A stretch of 64,000 nucleotides of DNA from DATLXU01 sp035575515 (GTDB lineage Bacteria; Acidobacteriota; Blastocatellia; UBA7656). The position numbers and the translations under genes are program-made. Below are positions 1 to 8,533 of the stretch, in pieces (the stretch's first letter is position 1; the number at the start of each line of letters is the position of its first letter). The DNA lies in NCBI GenBank assembly GCA_035575515.1, contig DATLXU010000074.1:24391-88390 (forward strand), written 5' to 3'. Under the pieces are notes generated by a model. The model was not told the origin of the DNA. It saw only the letters and a list, made by a program, of their open reading frames with translations, and ran no database searches.

Positions 1-1
1 C

Positions 2-835
2 GAAGACGAGCATTTGATGACGAGGCTCTTTCAATACCGCTTTGAATCCGAAGGCGACCTGTCGGGCCACAGCTTCGGCAATCTCTTTTTAACTGCGCTT
101 ACGGGCGTGACTGGCGATTTTCTCGAAGCGATAAAAGAGAGCAGCGATGTTTTAGCGATAAAGGGACGCATCTTTCCATCAACAACCGAAGACGTTACAC
201 TTATCGCCGAGCTTGAAGACGGGCGCACAATCGAAGGCGAAACCAACATAGTCGAATCACGCGCTCATATAAAGCGATTACGGCTGTCGAAAGATTGCTG
301 CCGCCCGCTGCCCGAAACGCTCGATGCGATTCATCACGCAGACGTAATTACGATAGGACCCGGCTCGCTCTACACTTCGCTGATTCCCAATCTGCTCGTT
401 GACGGAATGGTTGACGCGATGCGCCGTTCGCGTGCTCTGAAAGTTTACATCTGCAACATAATGACGCAGCCGGGCGAAACCGAAGGCTTCAGCGTCGAGG
501 ACCACTTGCGGACGCTGTTCGAGTACAGCCCCGGATTGCAACTCGATTACGTCATTGTGAACTCGTCGCCCATCCGCGAAGAGCTGCGCGAGAAATACTT
601 AGCCGATGGCGCTGCGCAAGTCCACTTCGATTCAATCCTTGAAAGCTCAATGTCTGATGGTGTGCAGGAGATTGTCAACATTAGCTCTGCTTCGGTTTCC
701 CAGTTCAGAATAATCTGCCGCGACGTGCTGAATGAAAACGGAGTCGTGCGCCATGATCCGAACAAGCTCGCGCGCTTGCTCCTTGAGATTTACGAGCTTG
801 AGAACAAGTCACAGTTATCAACAAACTCAACTTAA
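2..835 (+). CDS. yvcK: YvcK/CofD-family protein (GlmR-like), 5'-truncated by window edge
   Basis: This is the C-terminal part of a YvcK-family (CofD-like Rossmann) protein. The reading frame is open from base 2 and the visible residues before the first Met (EDEHL) fit the family, so the real start lies upstream of the window. Family hallmarks seen are LSGHSFGNLFL near the visible start, the nucleotide-sugar-binding loop GPGSLYTSLIPNLLV, and CNIMTQPGET. In Bacillus subtilis the orthologue (YvcK, renamed GlmR) binds UDP-GlcNAc and stimulates GlmS, and it is needed for growth on gluconeogenic carbon. The gene here lies just upstream of glmU and glmS, which supports the same role. That functional link is inferred from the neighbours; family assignment is firm. 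Confidence 0.9.
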   Translation, partial: EDEHLMTRLFQYRFESEGDLSGHSFGNLFLTALTGVTGDFLEAIKESSDVLAIKGRIFPSTTEDVTLIAELEDGRTIEGETNIVESRAHIKRLRLSKDCCRPLPETLDAIHHADVITIGPGSLYTSLIPNLLVDGMVDAMRRSRALKVYICNIMTQPGETEGFSVEDHLRTLFEYSPGLQLDYVIVNSSPIREELREKYLADGAAQVHFDSILESSMSDGVQEIVNISSASVSQFRIICRDVLNENGVVRHDPNKLARLLLEIYELENKSQLSTNST

Positions 836-878
836 TCCGCTCGAGTAATTTTGCAAGCACAACTGGCTGAAGGTCGCG

Positions 879-908
879 CCCGGAGAAAATCCGGGTTCTT
901 CCTTCTTG
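879..908 (+). terminator. Probable intrinsic terminator after yvcK
   Basis: A GC-rich 6-bp stem, CCCGGA at 879-884 and TCCGGG at 890-895 with a GAAAA loop, is followed by a pyrimidine-rich run (TTCTTCCTTCTT). It lies about 45 bases after the yvcK stop and before glmU. The T-run is interrupted by C, so termination may be only partial. Confidence 0.5.
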
Positions 909-1006
909 AAACCAGTTTCCTATGAGCTAAACGGTAATACAAACCTGCCCTCGCGTAGCGCAACACACGCCAAATCATCTAAAATCGAGAATCAGGAGAT
1001 AAGATT

Positions 1007-2392
1007 ATGACTGACGTGATGATCCTCGCGGCGGGGCTTGGCACCCGCATGAAATCTAAGCGCGCGAAAGTGCTCCACGAAATCATGGGCCTTCCGCTCA
1101 TCGCTCATGTAGTGCGCGCAGCCCTGGAACTGGCTCCCGGAGCCATTTTCACGGTAGTGGGCCATCAGGCCGAAGAAGTCGAGCGAGCTGTCAGAGATGC
1201 CGCCGCCCGCCTCGCTGAGCGCGGCGCTGCGCGGCCTGAGCTCCGCTTTGCGCTTCAAGCCGAGCAGCGCGGGACTGGCCACGCAGTTATGACCGCGCGC
1301 GATGAGCTTGAATCGCGCTTCGGGTCGCTAATCATCATCGCGGGCGATGGGCCGATGATTAAAGGCGAAACGCTTCGCCGTTTGAGCGAGGCTCACGCAA
1401 GCGAGAGTAACGACGCGACCGTTCTGACCGTTGAGATGGAAGACCCAACTGGCTATGGCCGCATCATCCGAGACGGCGAAGGCCGCTTCGTTCGCATGGT
1501 CGAAGAGAAAGACGCAACACCCGACGAGCGAGCCATTCGCGAAGTCGGCGTGAGCATTTACTGTTTCGACATACCTGCGTTGCTTTCCGCCCTCGATCAT
1601 CTGACCACAGACAACGCGCAGGGCGAATATTACCTGACGGATGTGCCAAAGGTATTAGCAGAGCAGGGGAAGCAAGTTGGATTGCTCCGTCACTCGGATG
1701 CCGAAGAGGTGCTCGGCGTAAATACGCGCGTCGAGCTTGCAGAGCTTGAGCGAAAGCTGCGAGAAAAGAAGCTGCGGGAACTGATGCTCGCGGGCGTGAC
1801 GATAATTGATCCGGCGACTACCTACATTCATCAGGATGTTGAGATCGGACAGGACACAGTCATTCATCCGCAGGTGATTATCGAAGGCGCGAGCCGTATC
1901 GGATCGAATTGCGCAATCTATTCGTGGACTCGTTTGCGCAATGTTGAGATTGGCGATGACGTGACGATTCGCAACTCGTGCGTCATCGAAGACACGCGAA
2001 TTCACGATAGCGTCACAGTCGGCCCGTTCGCGCGGCTCAGGATGAACGCGGAACTCTCTGAAAAATCGGTCATTGGCAATTTTGTTGAAGTGAAGAAATC
2101 TAAAATCGGGCGCGGCACAAAGGCGCAGCATCTGGCATACTTGGGTGACGCGACGCTTGGCGACAACGTCAACATCGGCGCGGGCACTATCACCTGCAAT
2201 TATGACGGCGTGCAAAAGCACGAGACGCACATCGAAGACGACGTGAAGATCGGGTCGGACACAATGCTCGTCGCGCCTGTTCGCGTGGGACGCGGGGCGG
2301 TGACAGGCGCGGGAACTGTCGTGACGAAGGATGTGCCTGAAGATTCGCTCGCTGTTGGCGTGCCTGCGGTTGTGAAGAAAAAAGTGAGGTGA
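1007..2392 (+). CDS. glmU: Bifunctional UDP-GlcNAc pyrophosphorylase / GlcN-1-P acetyltransferase
   Basis: This cytoplasmic enzyme makes UDP-N-acetylglucosamine, precursor of peptidoglycan and LPS: it acetylates glucosamine-1-phosphate and then uridylylates it. The 461 residues match the family's usual length. The N-terminal nucleotidyltransferase domain (about 1-230) begins with LAAGLGTRMKS and the Lys-containing KVLHE; the C-terminal half (about 250-455) is a left-handed beta-helix of hexapeptide repeats, with NFVEVKKS and GAGTITCNYDG typical of the acetyltransferase active site. The ATG is preceded by an AGGAG ribosome site. It sits between yvcK and glmS, so three genes of amino-sugar supply or its control are together. 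No oddities seen. Confidence 0.97.
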   Translation: MTDVMILAAGLGTRMKSKRAKVLHEIMGLPLIAHVVRAALELAPGAIFTVVGHQAEEVERAVRDAAARLAERGAARPELRFALQAEQRGTGHAVMTARDELESRFGSLIIIAGDGPMIKGETLRRLSEAHASESNDATVLTVEMEDPTGYGRIIRDGEGRFVRMVEEKDATPDERAIREVGVSIYCFDIPALLSALDHLTTDNAQGEYYLTDVPKVLAEQGKQVGLLRHSDAEEVLGVNTRVELAELERKLREKKLRELMLAGVTIIDPATTYIHQDVEIGQDTVIHPQVIIEGASRIGSNCAIYSWTRLRNVEIGDDVTIRNSCVIEDTRIHDSVTVGPFARLRMNAELSEKSVIGNFVEVKKSKIGRGTKAQHLAYLGDATLGDNVNIGAGTITCNYDGVQKHETHIEDDVKIGSDTMLVAPVRVGRGAVTGAGTVVTKDVPEDSLAVGVPAVVKKKVR

Positions 2393-2443
2393 GCAGATTA
2401 GCGGCAATGATACAATAGAGCAAGCTGTAAAGGAGAAACATAG

Positions 2444-4306
2444 ATGTGTGGAATAGTCGGATACGTCGGTGACAAGCAAGTCGTGGGAGTTATTCTCGAC
2501 GGGCTGAAGAAACTGGAATATCGCGGATACGACTCGGCAGGCATAGCAGTCGTTGATGAAGAGGGGCAGCTTGCCATTCGTCGCGCAGAAGGAAAGCTGC
2601 GCAACCTCGAAGAAGCGATTCGCCTCAAGCCGCTCGATGGAACTTATGGCGTGGGCCACACGCGATGGGCCACGCACGGGCGGCCTACGGAAGAGAACGC
2701 TCATCCTCATCGCGACTGCACGGGCCGCGTTGTCGTCGTCCACAACGGCATCATCGAAAACTTCCTGCCGCTCAAGCATAAGCTACAGGACGAAGACCAC
2801 ACGTTCGTAACCGAGACCGACACCGAAGTCATCGCACACCTGATAGAAAAATATCTAGACGCTGGCGAGCCGAATCTTGAATCAGCCGTGCGCCGCGCCG
2901 TTTCTGATATGCGCGGCATTTATGCTCTGGCCATTATGTCGTCGGATGAGCCTGAAAAAATTGTCGCCGTCCGACAAGGGCCTCCCATAGTCATAGGGCT
3001 TGGACAGAACGAATACTTCGTCGCGTCGGACATACCGCCCGTGCTCTATCACACGCGCGATGTGTTCTTCTTAGGCGACGGCGAGATGGCCGTGCTGACG
3101 CGCGACGGCGTGACCGTAACAGACTTTGAAGGCAACAGCGTGTCGCCCGACGTGCAGCGCATAACGTGGGACCCCATCATGGCCGAAAAAGGCGGATTCA
3201 AGCATTACATGCTCAAAGAGATTTACGAGCAGCCGCGAGCAGTGCGCGACACAATCATTGGCCGAGTCTCTCAAACAACAGGGCGCGTCTATCTAGACGA
3301 GATGGAGATAAGCGAAACAGAGTTTCGCCAGTTCACTTCGATCAAAGCCCTCGCCTGCGGCACGAGCCTGCACGCAGCGATGGCAGGCAAGTACATGCTC
3401 GAAGAATTGGCGCGCATTCCAGTTGAAGTTGATTACGCATCGGAGTTCCGCTACCGCGATCCTATCCTGGATGAAAAAACTCTTGTCATAGCCATTTCGC
3501 AATCGGGCGAAACCGCAGACACAATTGCTGCCGTGCGCGAGTCGAAAGAGAAGGGCGCAAAGATTCTTTCAATCTGCAATGTGCAAGGCTCGATGCTCAC
3601 GCGCGAATCGCACGGAACGGTGCTCACGCACGCGGGGCCGGAGATCGGCGTGGCTTCGACGAAAGCCTTCACGAGCCAGATGACTGTGCTCTATTTGCTT
3701 GCGCTTCATCTTGCGCAGGTGCGCGGGATGATTAGCGAAGAAGAATCGCTCGCGCACGTCCGGGCGTTGAACGGGCTTCCGGTGAAGATGGAGACGCTCT
3801 TAGGTTGCGACGATCAGCTTGACAAACTGGCGCGCGAGTTTCACCGTGCGCAGGATTTTTTATATCTCGGTCGCGGGATTAATTTTCCGATAGCGCTCGA
3901 AGGCGCGTTGAAGCTGAAAGAGATTTCCTATATCCACGCCGAAGGTTATCCTGCGGGCGAGATGAAGCACGGCCCGAATGCGCTGATAGATGAGGACCTG
4001 CCGGTCGTCGTCGTCGCCACGCGCGATGAGGCCAACGCTGCGTCAAAGCTCCGCTATGAAAAGACGCTTTCGAACATGGTCGAGGTTAAAGCGCGCGACG
4101 GCGTTGTGATTGCGGTGGTGACGGAAGGCGATGAGCAGGTGCGCGAGATAGCCGACCACTGTATAGAGATTCCACAATCGAGCGACCTGACTTCGCCTAT
4201 ACTCGCGATAGTGCCGTTGCAACTGCTCGCCTACCACATAGGCGTGCGGCGCGGGTGTGATGTGGATCAACCGCGCAACCTTGCCAAGTCTGTGACTGTT
4301 GAATGA
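2444..4306 (+). CDS. glmS: Glutamine--fructose-6-phosphate aminotransferase (isomerizing)
   Basis: GlmS converts fructose-6-phosphate and glutamine to glucosamine-6-phosphate, the first committed step of amino-sugar synthesis. The protein opens with MCGIVGYVG, giving the catalytic Cys1 of the N-terminal nucleophile glutaminase after Met removal. Other motifs are GHTRWATHG in the glutaminase domain, two SIS domains from about residue 290 (ACGTSLHAA, ISQSGETADT), and the C-terminal DQPRNLAKSVTVE, which carries the synthase tail. The length of 620 is normal. A good AAAGGAG site precedes the ATG. It follows glmU by 51 bases and is probably co-transcribed. No glmS ribozyme motif was recognised upstream, so control may instead pass through the YvcK/GlmR protein (inference). 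Confidence 0.97.
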   Translation: MCGIVGYVGDKQVVGVILDGLKKLEYRGYDSAGIAVVDEEGQLAIRRAEGKLRNLEEAIRLKPLDGTYGVGHTRWATHGRPTEENAHPHRDCTGRVVVVHNGIIENFLPLKHKLQDEDHTFVTETDTEVIAHLIEKYLDAGEPNLESAVRRAVSDMRGIYALAIMSSDEPEKIVAVRQGPPIVIGLGQNEYFVASDIPPVLYHTRDVFFLGDGEMAVLTRDGVTVTDFEGNSVSPDVQRITWDPIMAEKGGFKHYMLKEIYEQPRAVRDTIIGRVSQTTGRVYLDEMEISETEFRQFTSIKALACGTSLHAAMAGKYMLEELARIPVEVDYASEFRYRDPILDEKTLVIAISQSGETADTIAAVRESKEKGAKILSICNVQGSMLTRESHGTVLTHAGPEIGVASTKAFTSQMTVLYLLALHLAQVRGMISEEESLAHVRALNGLPVKMETLLGCDDQLDKLAREFHRAQDFLYLGRGINFPIALEGALKLKEISYIHAEGYPAGEMKHGPNALIDEDLPVVVVATRDEANAASKLRYEKTLSNMVEVKARDGVVIAVVTEGDEQVREIADHCIEIPQSSDLTSPILAIVPLQLLAYHIGVRRGCDVDQPRNLAKSVTVE

Positions 4307-4466
4307 GATTCAATCAACGTTGCCGAGGGCTGAAGTCCCGTCTGACGGGGTAGTGTGCAAGCATTTCCATATCGGCGCTTTATGAAGGTTGATGCTGATC
4401 TGGCAATGGCGCAGGTCGTGTTGTATCATATGCCCTTCGTTTAATAACCGCGCCGGTCGCTAAATC

Positions 4467-6284
4467 ATGCAAGTCACTTATCGGCAGAATGATGTCGAAG
4501 CGCCACCCCGCGCTTTAGCAGAGCAACTTGAATGGCTGTTCGTGAAGCCCGTCACTAAACTGTTCGACGCAAGAACAATGTTGTGGCTTGCGCTGGCTAT
4601 TGTCTTTTCGGTTTATCTGGCTTCGCTCGCGCTTCAACAGGCATTCAGCAGCCAATTCGTTCTTCAGGACGATGCGCGCCAGCACATCTTCTACACAGCC
4701 AGTTTTGCTGATGCAGATTTGTTCACTCACGACCTTATCGCAGACTATTTTCGGTCCGTCGCGCCTGCAGGCTACACGTCGCTGTACAAGATTGCAGCGA
4801 CATTGGGCATTGACCCATTCTATTTCAGCAAGCTGCTGCCGATGGCGCTGGGACTCATAACGACAATCTTCTGCTTTGCAGTCTCGATGCGCTTGCTTGC
4901 GATTCCGAGCGCGGCTTTCGTAAGCACGCTGCTGCTGAACGAAAGCTTGTGGATGCGCAACGGGCTTGTGTCGGCCACGCCGCGAGCGTTCATCTCCCCG
5001 CTTTTTCTCGCGTTCATGTTTTACCTGTTGCGCGAGTCTGTGATTGGAACGGTCATAACTGTCGCGCTGATGGGATTGTTCTTTCCGTCAATTCTGATTG
5101 TCGCGATAGGAGTCCTCGCATTGCGGCTAATAAAACTCGAAAGGCGGCGGCCAAAATTCTCGCGCGAGCGTCGTGACTGGCTCATCTTCGCCGCAGCAGT
5201 TACAGTCGCCGCGCTTGTGATGATTCCTTATGCAATTCAATCGTCGCGTTTCGGGCCTGTCGTTTCAGCAAGCGAAGCGCGGTCAATGCCAGAGTTTTTG
5301 CCGAAAGGAAGAATGGTAGTCTTCAGGCAGGGTTTCATTGAATACTGGTTCACGGGAAGCCACACGGGGATGTTCTCGTCGGCTGTCTTTTCACCTTTCT
5401 TGATGTACATCGGATTGCTGCTCCCTGTCCTGATGCTTTTCCCCAAGCAACTGCCGCTAATAAGAAGCATATCTGGCAAAATCACTTTGCTGCCGCAGAT
5501 CGTGCTGTCTTCGTTAGTAACTTTCATCGCGGCGAATCTACTGCTCTTTCATTTGTATCTGCCGAGTCGTTTCACGGTAAACAGCTTTCGCATTTTGCTT
5601 GCACTTTCATCAGCGATTTCAATAATCATCCTGCTCGACGCATTTCTTCGCTGGGCGCGCAAGGGTTCTCCATCGCTCGTTCGTCCGTTAATAGCCGCAG
5701 CTTCAGCGGCTTTATTATTCGCGGCCCTCGTTTTGCCTCAAGCCGTAACAGGTTCCTGGATTGACACGCGATACAAGAAGGGCGAGCACCCTGAGCTATA
5801 CGAGTTCCTTTCGCGCCAGCCAAAAGACGCGCTCGTCGCTTCGCTGTCGAACGAGGCCGACAACCTGCCCGTGTTCGCAAGGCGCTCGATACTTGTCGGG
5901 AAAGAGACTGCGATTCCATTTCACAAAGGCTATTATTCCCAGATTCGACAGCGTGCCATTGACCTTATCCATGCGCAGTACAGCCCCCATCTATCAGAGT
6001 TGCAGAGCTTCATTCAAAAGTACGGCATCGCTTTTCTGCTAGTTGACGATGACACGTTCACTCCCGAATACATAACGGGCGACAAGTGGATTATGCTCTT
6101 TCAACCGGCGGCGAAAGAGGCAGCGGCAAAATTAAAGGAAGGAGTCGTACCGGCGCTTCAGAAGCTCGTCGAAAAATGCGCTGCGCTCAAGGCGAATGGA
6201 TTAACGCTCGTTTCCGCAGAATGCATTCTCAACGCTAAACAGAGCGATGATGGGAATATAACGGTTCAGTCGCCTTCGCAATGA
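4467..6284 (+). CDS. Polytopic membrane protein, possible GT-C-like
   Basis: Not recognised with confidence. The 605 residues start with a soluble stretch of about 40, then show roughly ten hydrophobic segments up to residue 440, followed by a soluble C-terminal region of about 150 residues. The loop after the first membrane segment contains VLQDDARQHIF, an acidic motif like those in the first periplasmic loop of GT-C glycosyltransferases, so a role in transferring sugars from a lipid carrier is possible but unproven. It converges with the next membrane protein (a GT39-like enzyme), the two stop codons lying only 2 bases apart. The upstream gap from glmS carries a small CCCGT/ACGGG hairpin at 4337-4349. 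Confidence 0.7.
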   Translation: MQVTYRQNDVEAPPRALAEQLEWLFVKPVTKLFDARTMLWLALAIVFSVYLASLALQQAFSSQFVLQDDARQHIFYTASFADADLFTHDLIADYFRSVAPAGYTSLYKIAATLGIDPFYFSKLLPMALGLITTIFCFAVSMRLLAIPSAAFVSTLLLNESLWMRNGLVSATPRAFISPLFLAFMFYLLRESVIGTVITVALMGLFFPSILIVAIGVLALRLIKLERRRPKFSRERRDWLIFAAAVTVAALVMIPYAIQSSRFGPVVSASEARSMPEFLPKGRMVVFRQGFIEYWFTGSHTGMFSSAVFSPFLMYIGLLLPVLMLFPKQLPLIRSISGKITLLPQIVLSSLVTFIAANLLLFHLYLPSRFTVNSFRILLALSSAISIIILLDAFLRWARKGSPSLVRPLIAAASAALLFAALVLPQAVTGSWIDTRYKKGEHPELYEFLSRQPKDALVASLSNEADNLPVFARRSILVGKETAIPFHKGYYSQIRQRAIDLIHAQYSPHLSELQSFIQKYGIAFLLVDDDTFTPEYITGDKWIMLFQPAAKEAAAKLKEGVVPALQKLVEKCAALKANGLTLVSAECILNAKQSDDGNITVQSPSQ

Positions 6285-6286
6285 GA

Positions 6287-8356
6287 TCAATCAACAGAGA
6301 TTTCACTAATTTTGATCCGAGAGAAGGGAAGAGGGGCAACTTGATTTGATGCTTCCATGCGAACAGCCAGCCTTACACGCCCGCCCGATGGGGATTTGAA
6401 AACGTCATCGAGTTGATGGCGGCTGTTCTGTTCGCTGCTCTCGATGCGTTGAATGACGCTTCCTGTCTCATCATCGAGCAAGAGCAACTCCCATCTGCCG
6501 ACTGCCGCATCTTCCACACTGACGTGATAAATCACATTCGCCTTTAAATCTATTGAGTCGAGCCTAATTACCTCTTCACTCGGCTCGTTGCGGTTTTCAT
6601 CCGTATCGTCAGCGTCATCGCGAAGCTTTGCAGAGACAGCGCCCGATGTCACGCGGGTCAACTGTGAAGATTCAGCCGACCAGACCTCGCGCGCATTCTT
6701 GATCTGTTCATCGCTGATGTAGCCCCGATACGGGCCAAAGAAATAGAACTTTTTTGGCTCAAGCGAAAGGTACCGCGAGTCCGAGCCGGTGTAGTAAATA
6801 AGGAATGATCCGTAAACAGTATTGCTCAACTCTCCAAGCAGATGATACTTCTCCGGCCCGCCCGTCAGCTTCCTCAACCGGCTCATGAACCTCGGCCTGA
6901 GCATGAGCGCATAATCTTTCCCGTCAATCCTCAATGGTTCATCGAGCCGCGCTTCAATGTGCGAGAAATAGCACTGATCGTATTCGATAAAAGCCAGCCA
7001 CAGATAACCGCTGCCGATGGACGCGGGACAGACGTCTTCGGGCACGATGCTTCTGAGCGCAGTCGCAATCTCGTCGAAGCTTGCGAGTTGAGGATTGCGC
7101 ACCTGCGCGAGATAACTTCGTTCGATCTTCAATAGCGCGTAGCCATAAATCGCAATTGCTAAAACGGCTGTGGCTATTGTTGCTTTGTATGCGGGCTTTC
7201 CCCATCGCCATTCCTTCTCCCGCAAACTTTTTATGTAGAAGAAAGCATCTGTCAGAAGTATCGCAACCGAAAGAGCAAACCAGGGCGAAAGGTGGATGAC
7301 GTATTGAATAATTTTTCGCTGAGTTACTACGGTGAAGAATAAAATAATCACGAGGGTTGCAATGAACACGCGCGCGCGCGGATCATCTTTCAAGTTGCCC
7401 CGCTTGATTTGAATCACGCAGCGCGCGGCAAGGTATATAACGGCGACTACAGTGAGTAACAGAAAGATGTGAAGCAGCGCAGGGCTTGGGGCAATCTTCA
7501 AGCCGCGCGCGTTGAACCAATCGGCATAACGCGACGGTTCTTCGAGAATGTTGTTGAGCCAGCCTTTTGCTTCGAGAATGCGGAAGTGAACCGTGTCCCT
7601 GCTGTTCTGCAAAATGAAGTTTCTATAATCGAGAATGTCCGAAATGATCTCGTATGACATCACGAGGAGAGCGCCCGCCGCAAACTGGTAAAGCGCAGGC
7701 GATTTGATTATCCTCCACCCGCGCCTTAAAAGCATCGATACGAAAATTACAGCAAGCATGTAGATAAGATTCGTGTGACACATCACGCCTGCGCCCGCTG
7801 CGAGACCAGCCGCAAAGTGAAGCCATGAAGATTTTCGCTCTTCGGCCTTCTCGTAGATGTAAAAAGCAAGCAGCCCGAAGCTGGCGGGAAGAATGTCGTT
7901 TCGGATGAGGCGGCTCCGCGCGAGGAATGCCGGGTCTGAAATAATCAACACGACTGCTATCAACGCTGCTGCGCGTCCAAAATACCTGCGCGCTATCAGG
8001 AAGACTATAACCAACATTAACGCTGCCGTAGCGAGATTGAAAGCGCGCCCCTCGACGAGTCCCCATCCCGCGAACTTCAGAAAGCCGCTCAATAGAATGA
8101 AGAAAACGGGTGTGAAAGAGTGCCAGTTGTTTTCGATGTTGCCGCCGAGATAGTTGAACATCGGAAACGCCAGCTTTCCGCGCGTCAGCATCTCGTATGG
8201 AATCTGCAGCGTCATCGCTTCGTCTGTGTCCGGAACCGGAACCGTGCTAAGGCGCGTGGACGCGACGAAAACGAATCCTGAAATGATGAGAGCAAGCAAG
8301 AAGAAATCGAAATTCCGCTTGATGAACTTTGTCAATGACAGGGCCTTTTCTCGCAT
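6287..8356 (-). CDS. GT39-like (PMT/ArnT type) membrane glycosyltransferase
   Basis: This 689-residue inner-membrane protein has an N-terminal membrane anchor, then a loop with PVPDTDEAMTLQIPYEML, matching the conserved acidic first loop of PMT/ArnT-type (GT-C, family 39) transferases. Multiple hydrophobic helices follow to about residue 430, with ARSRLIRNDI in an early loop. The last 200 residues are soluble, probably periplasmic, and beta-rich. Such enzymes move a sugar from a polyprenyl-phosphate donor to protein or lipid; substrate is unknown here. It is transcribed towards, and ends 2 bases from, the other polytopic protein. No clear ribosome site is seen before the chosen ATG, so the start could be slightly off. 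Confidence 0.75.
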   Translation of the reverse strand: MREKALSLTKFIKRNFDFFLLALIISGFVFVASTRLSTVPVPDTDEAMTLQIPYEMLTRGKLAFPMFNYLGGNIENNWHSFTPVFFILLSGFLKFAGWGLVEGRAFNLATAALMLVIVFLIARRYFGRAAALIAVVLIISDPAFLARSRLIRNDILPASFGLLAFYIYEKAEERKSSWLHFAAGLAAGAGVMCHTNLIYMLAVIFVSMLLRRGWRIIKSPALYQFAAGALLVMSYEIISDILDYRNFILQNSRDTVHFRILEAKGWLNNILEEPSRYADWFNARGLKIAPSPALLHIFLLLTVVAVIYLAARCVIQIKRGNLKDDPRARVFIATLVIILFFTVVTQRKIIQYVIHLSPWFALSVAILLTDAFFYIKSLREKEWRWGKPAYKATIATAVLAIAIYGYALLKIERSYLAQVRNPQLASFDEIATALRSIVPEDVCPASIGSGYLWLAFIEYDQCYFSHIEARLDEPLRIDGKDYALMLRPRFMSRLRKLTGGPEKYHLLGELSNTVYGSFLIYYTGSDSRYLSLEPKKFYFFGPYRGYISDEQIKNAREVWSAESSQLTRVTSGAVSAKLRDDADDTDENRNEPSEEVIRLDSIDLKANVIYHVSVEDAAVGRWELLLLDDETGSVIQRIESSEQNSRHQLDDVFKSPSGGRVRLAVRMEASNQVAPLPFSRIKISEISVD

Positions 8357-8533
8357 GATAGAAGGGACAAAGTGTAATTGCGTTGCAGCATCTTTTCAAT
8401 GTGAAGTTGGCGCACTGATCTTCTTCCCTGTAATTGACATTAAAGACCGGCTGTTGCAGCATGGGCGCGATGCGCGACGCGGCTGTCAAATTCGAGAATG
8501 GCCAATGATCATAAATTTCCCGGAGTTGACGTT

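Noticed and set aside
1655..2779. Long minus-strand open frame (374 codons) across glmU and glmS
   Set aside because: It is antisense to two certain genes, spans their junction, has a His/Arg-rich shadow composition and no ribosome site.
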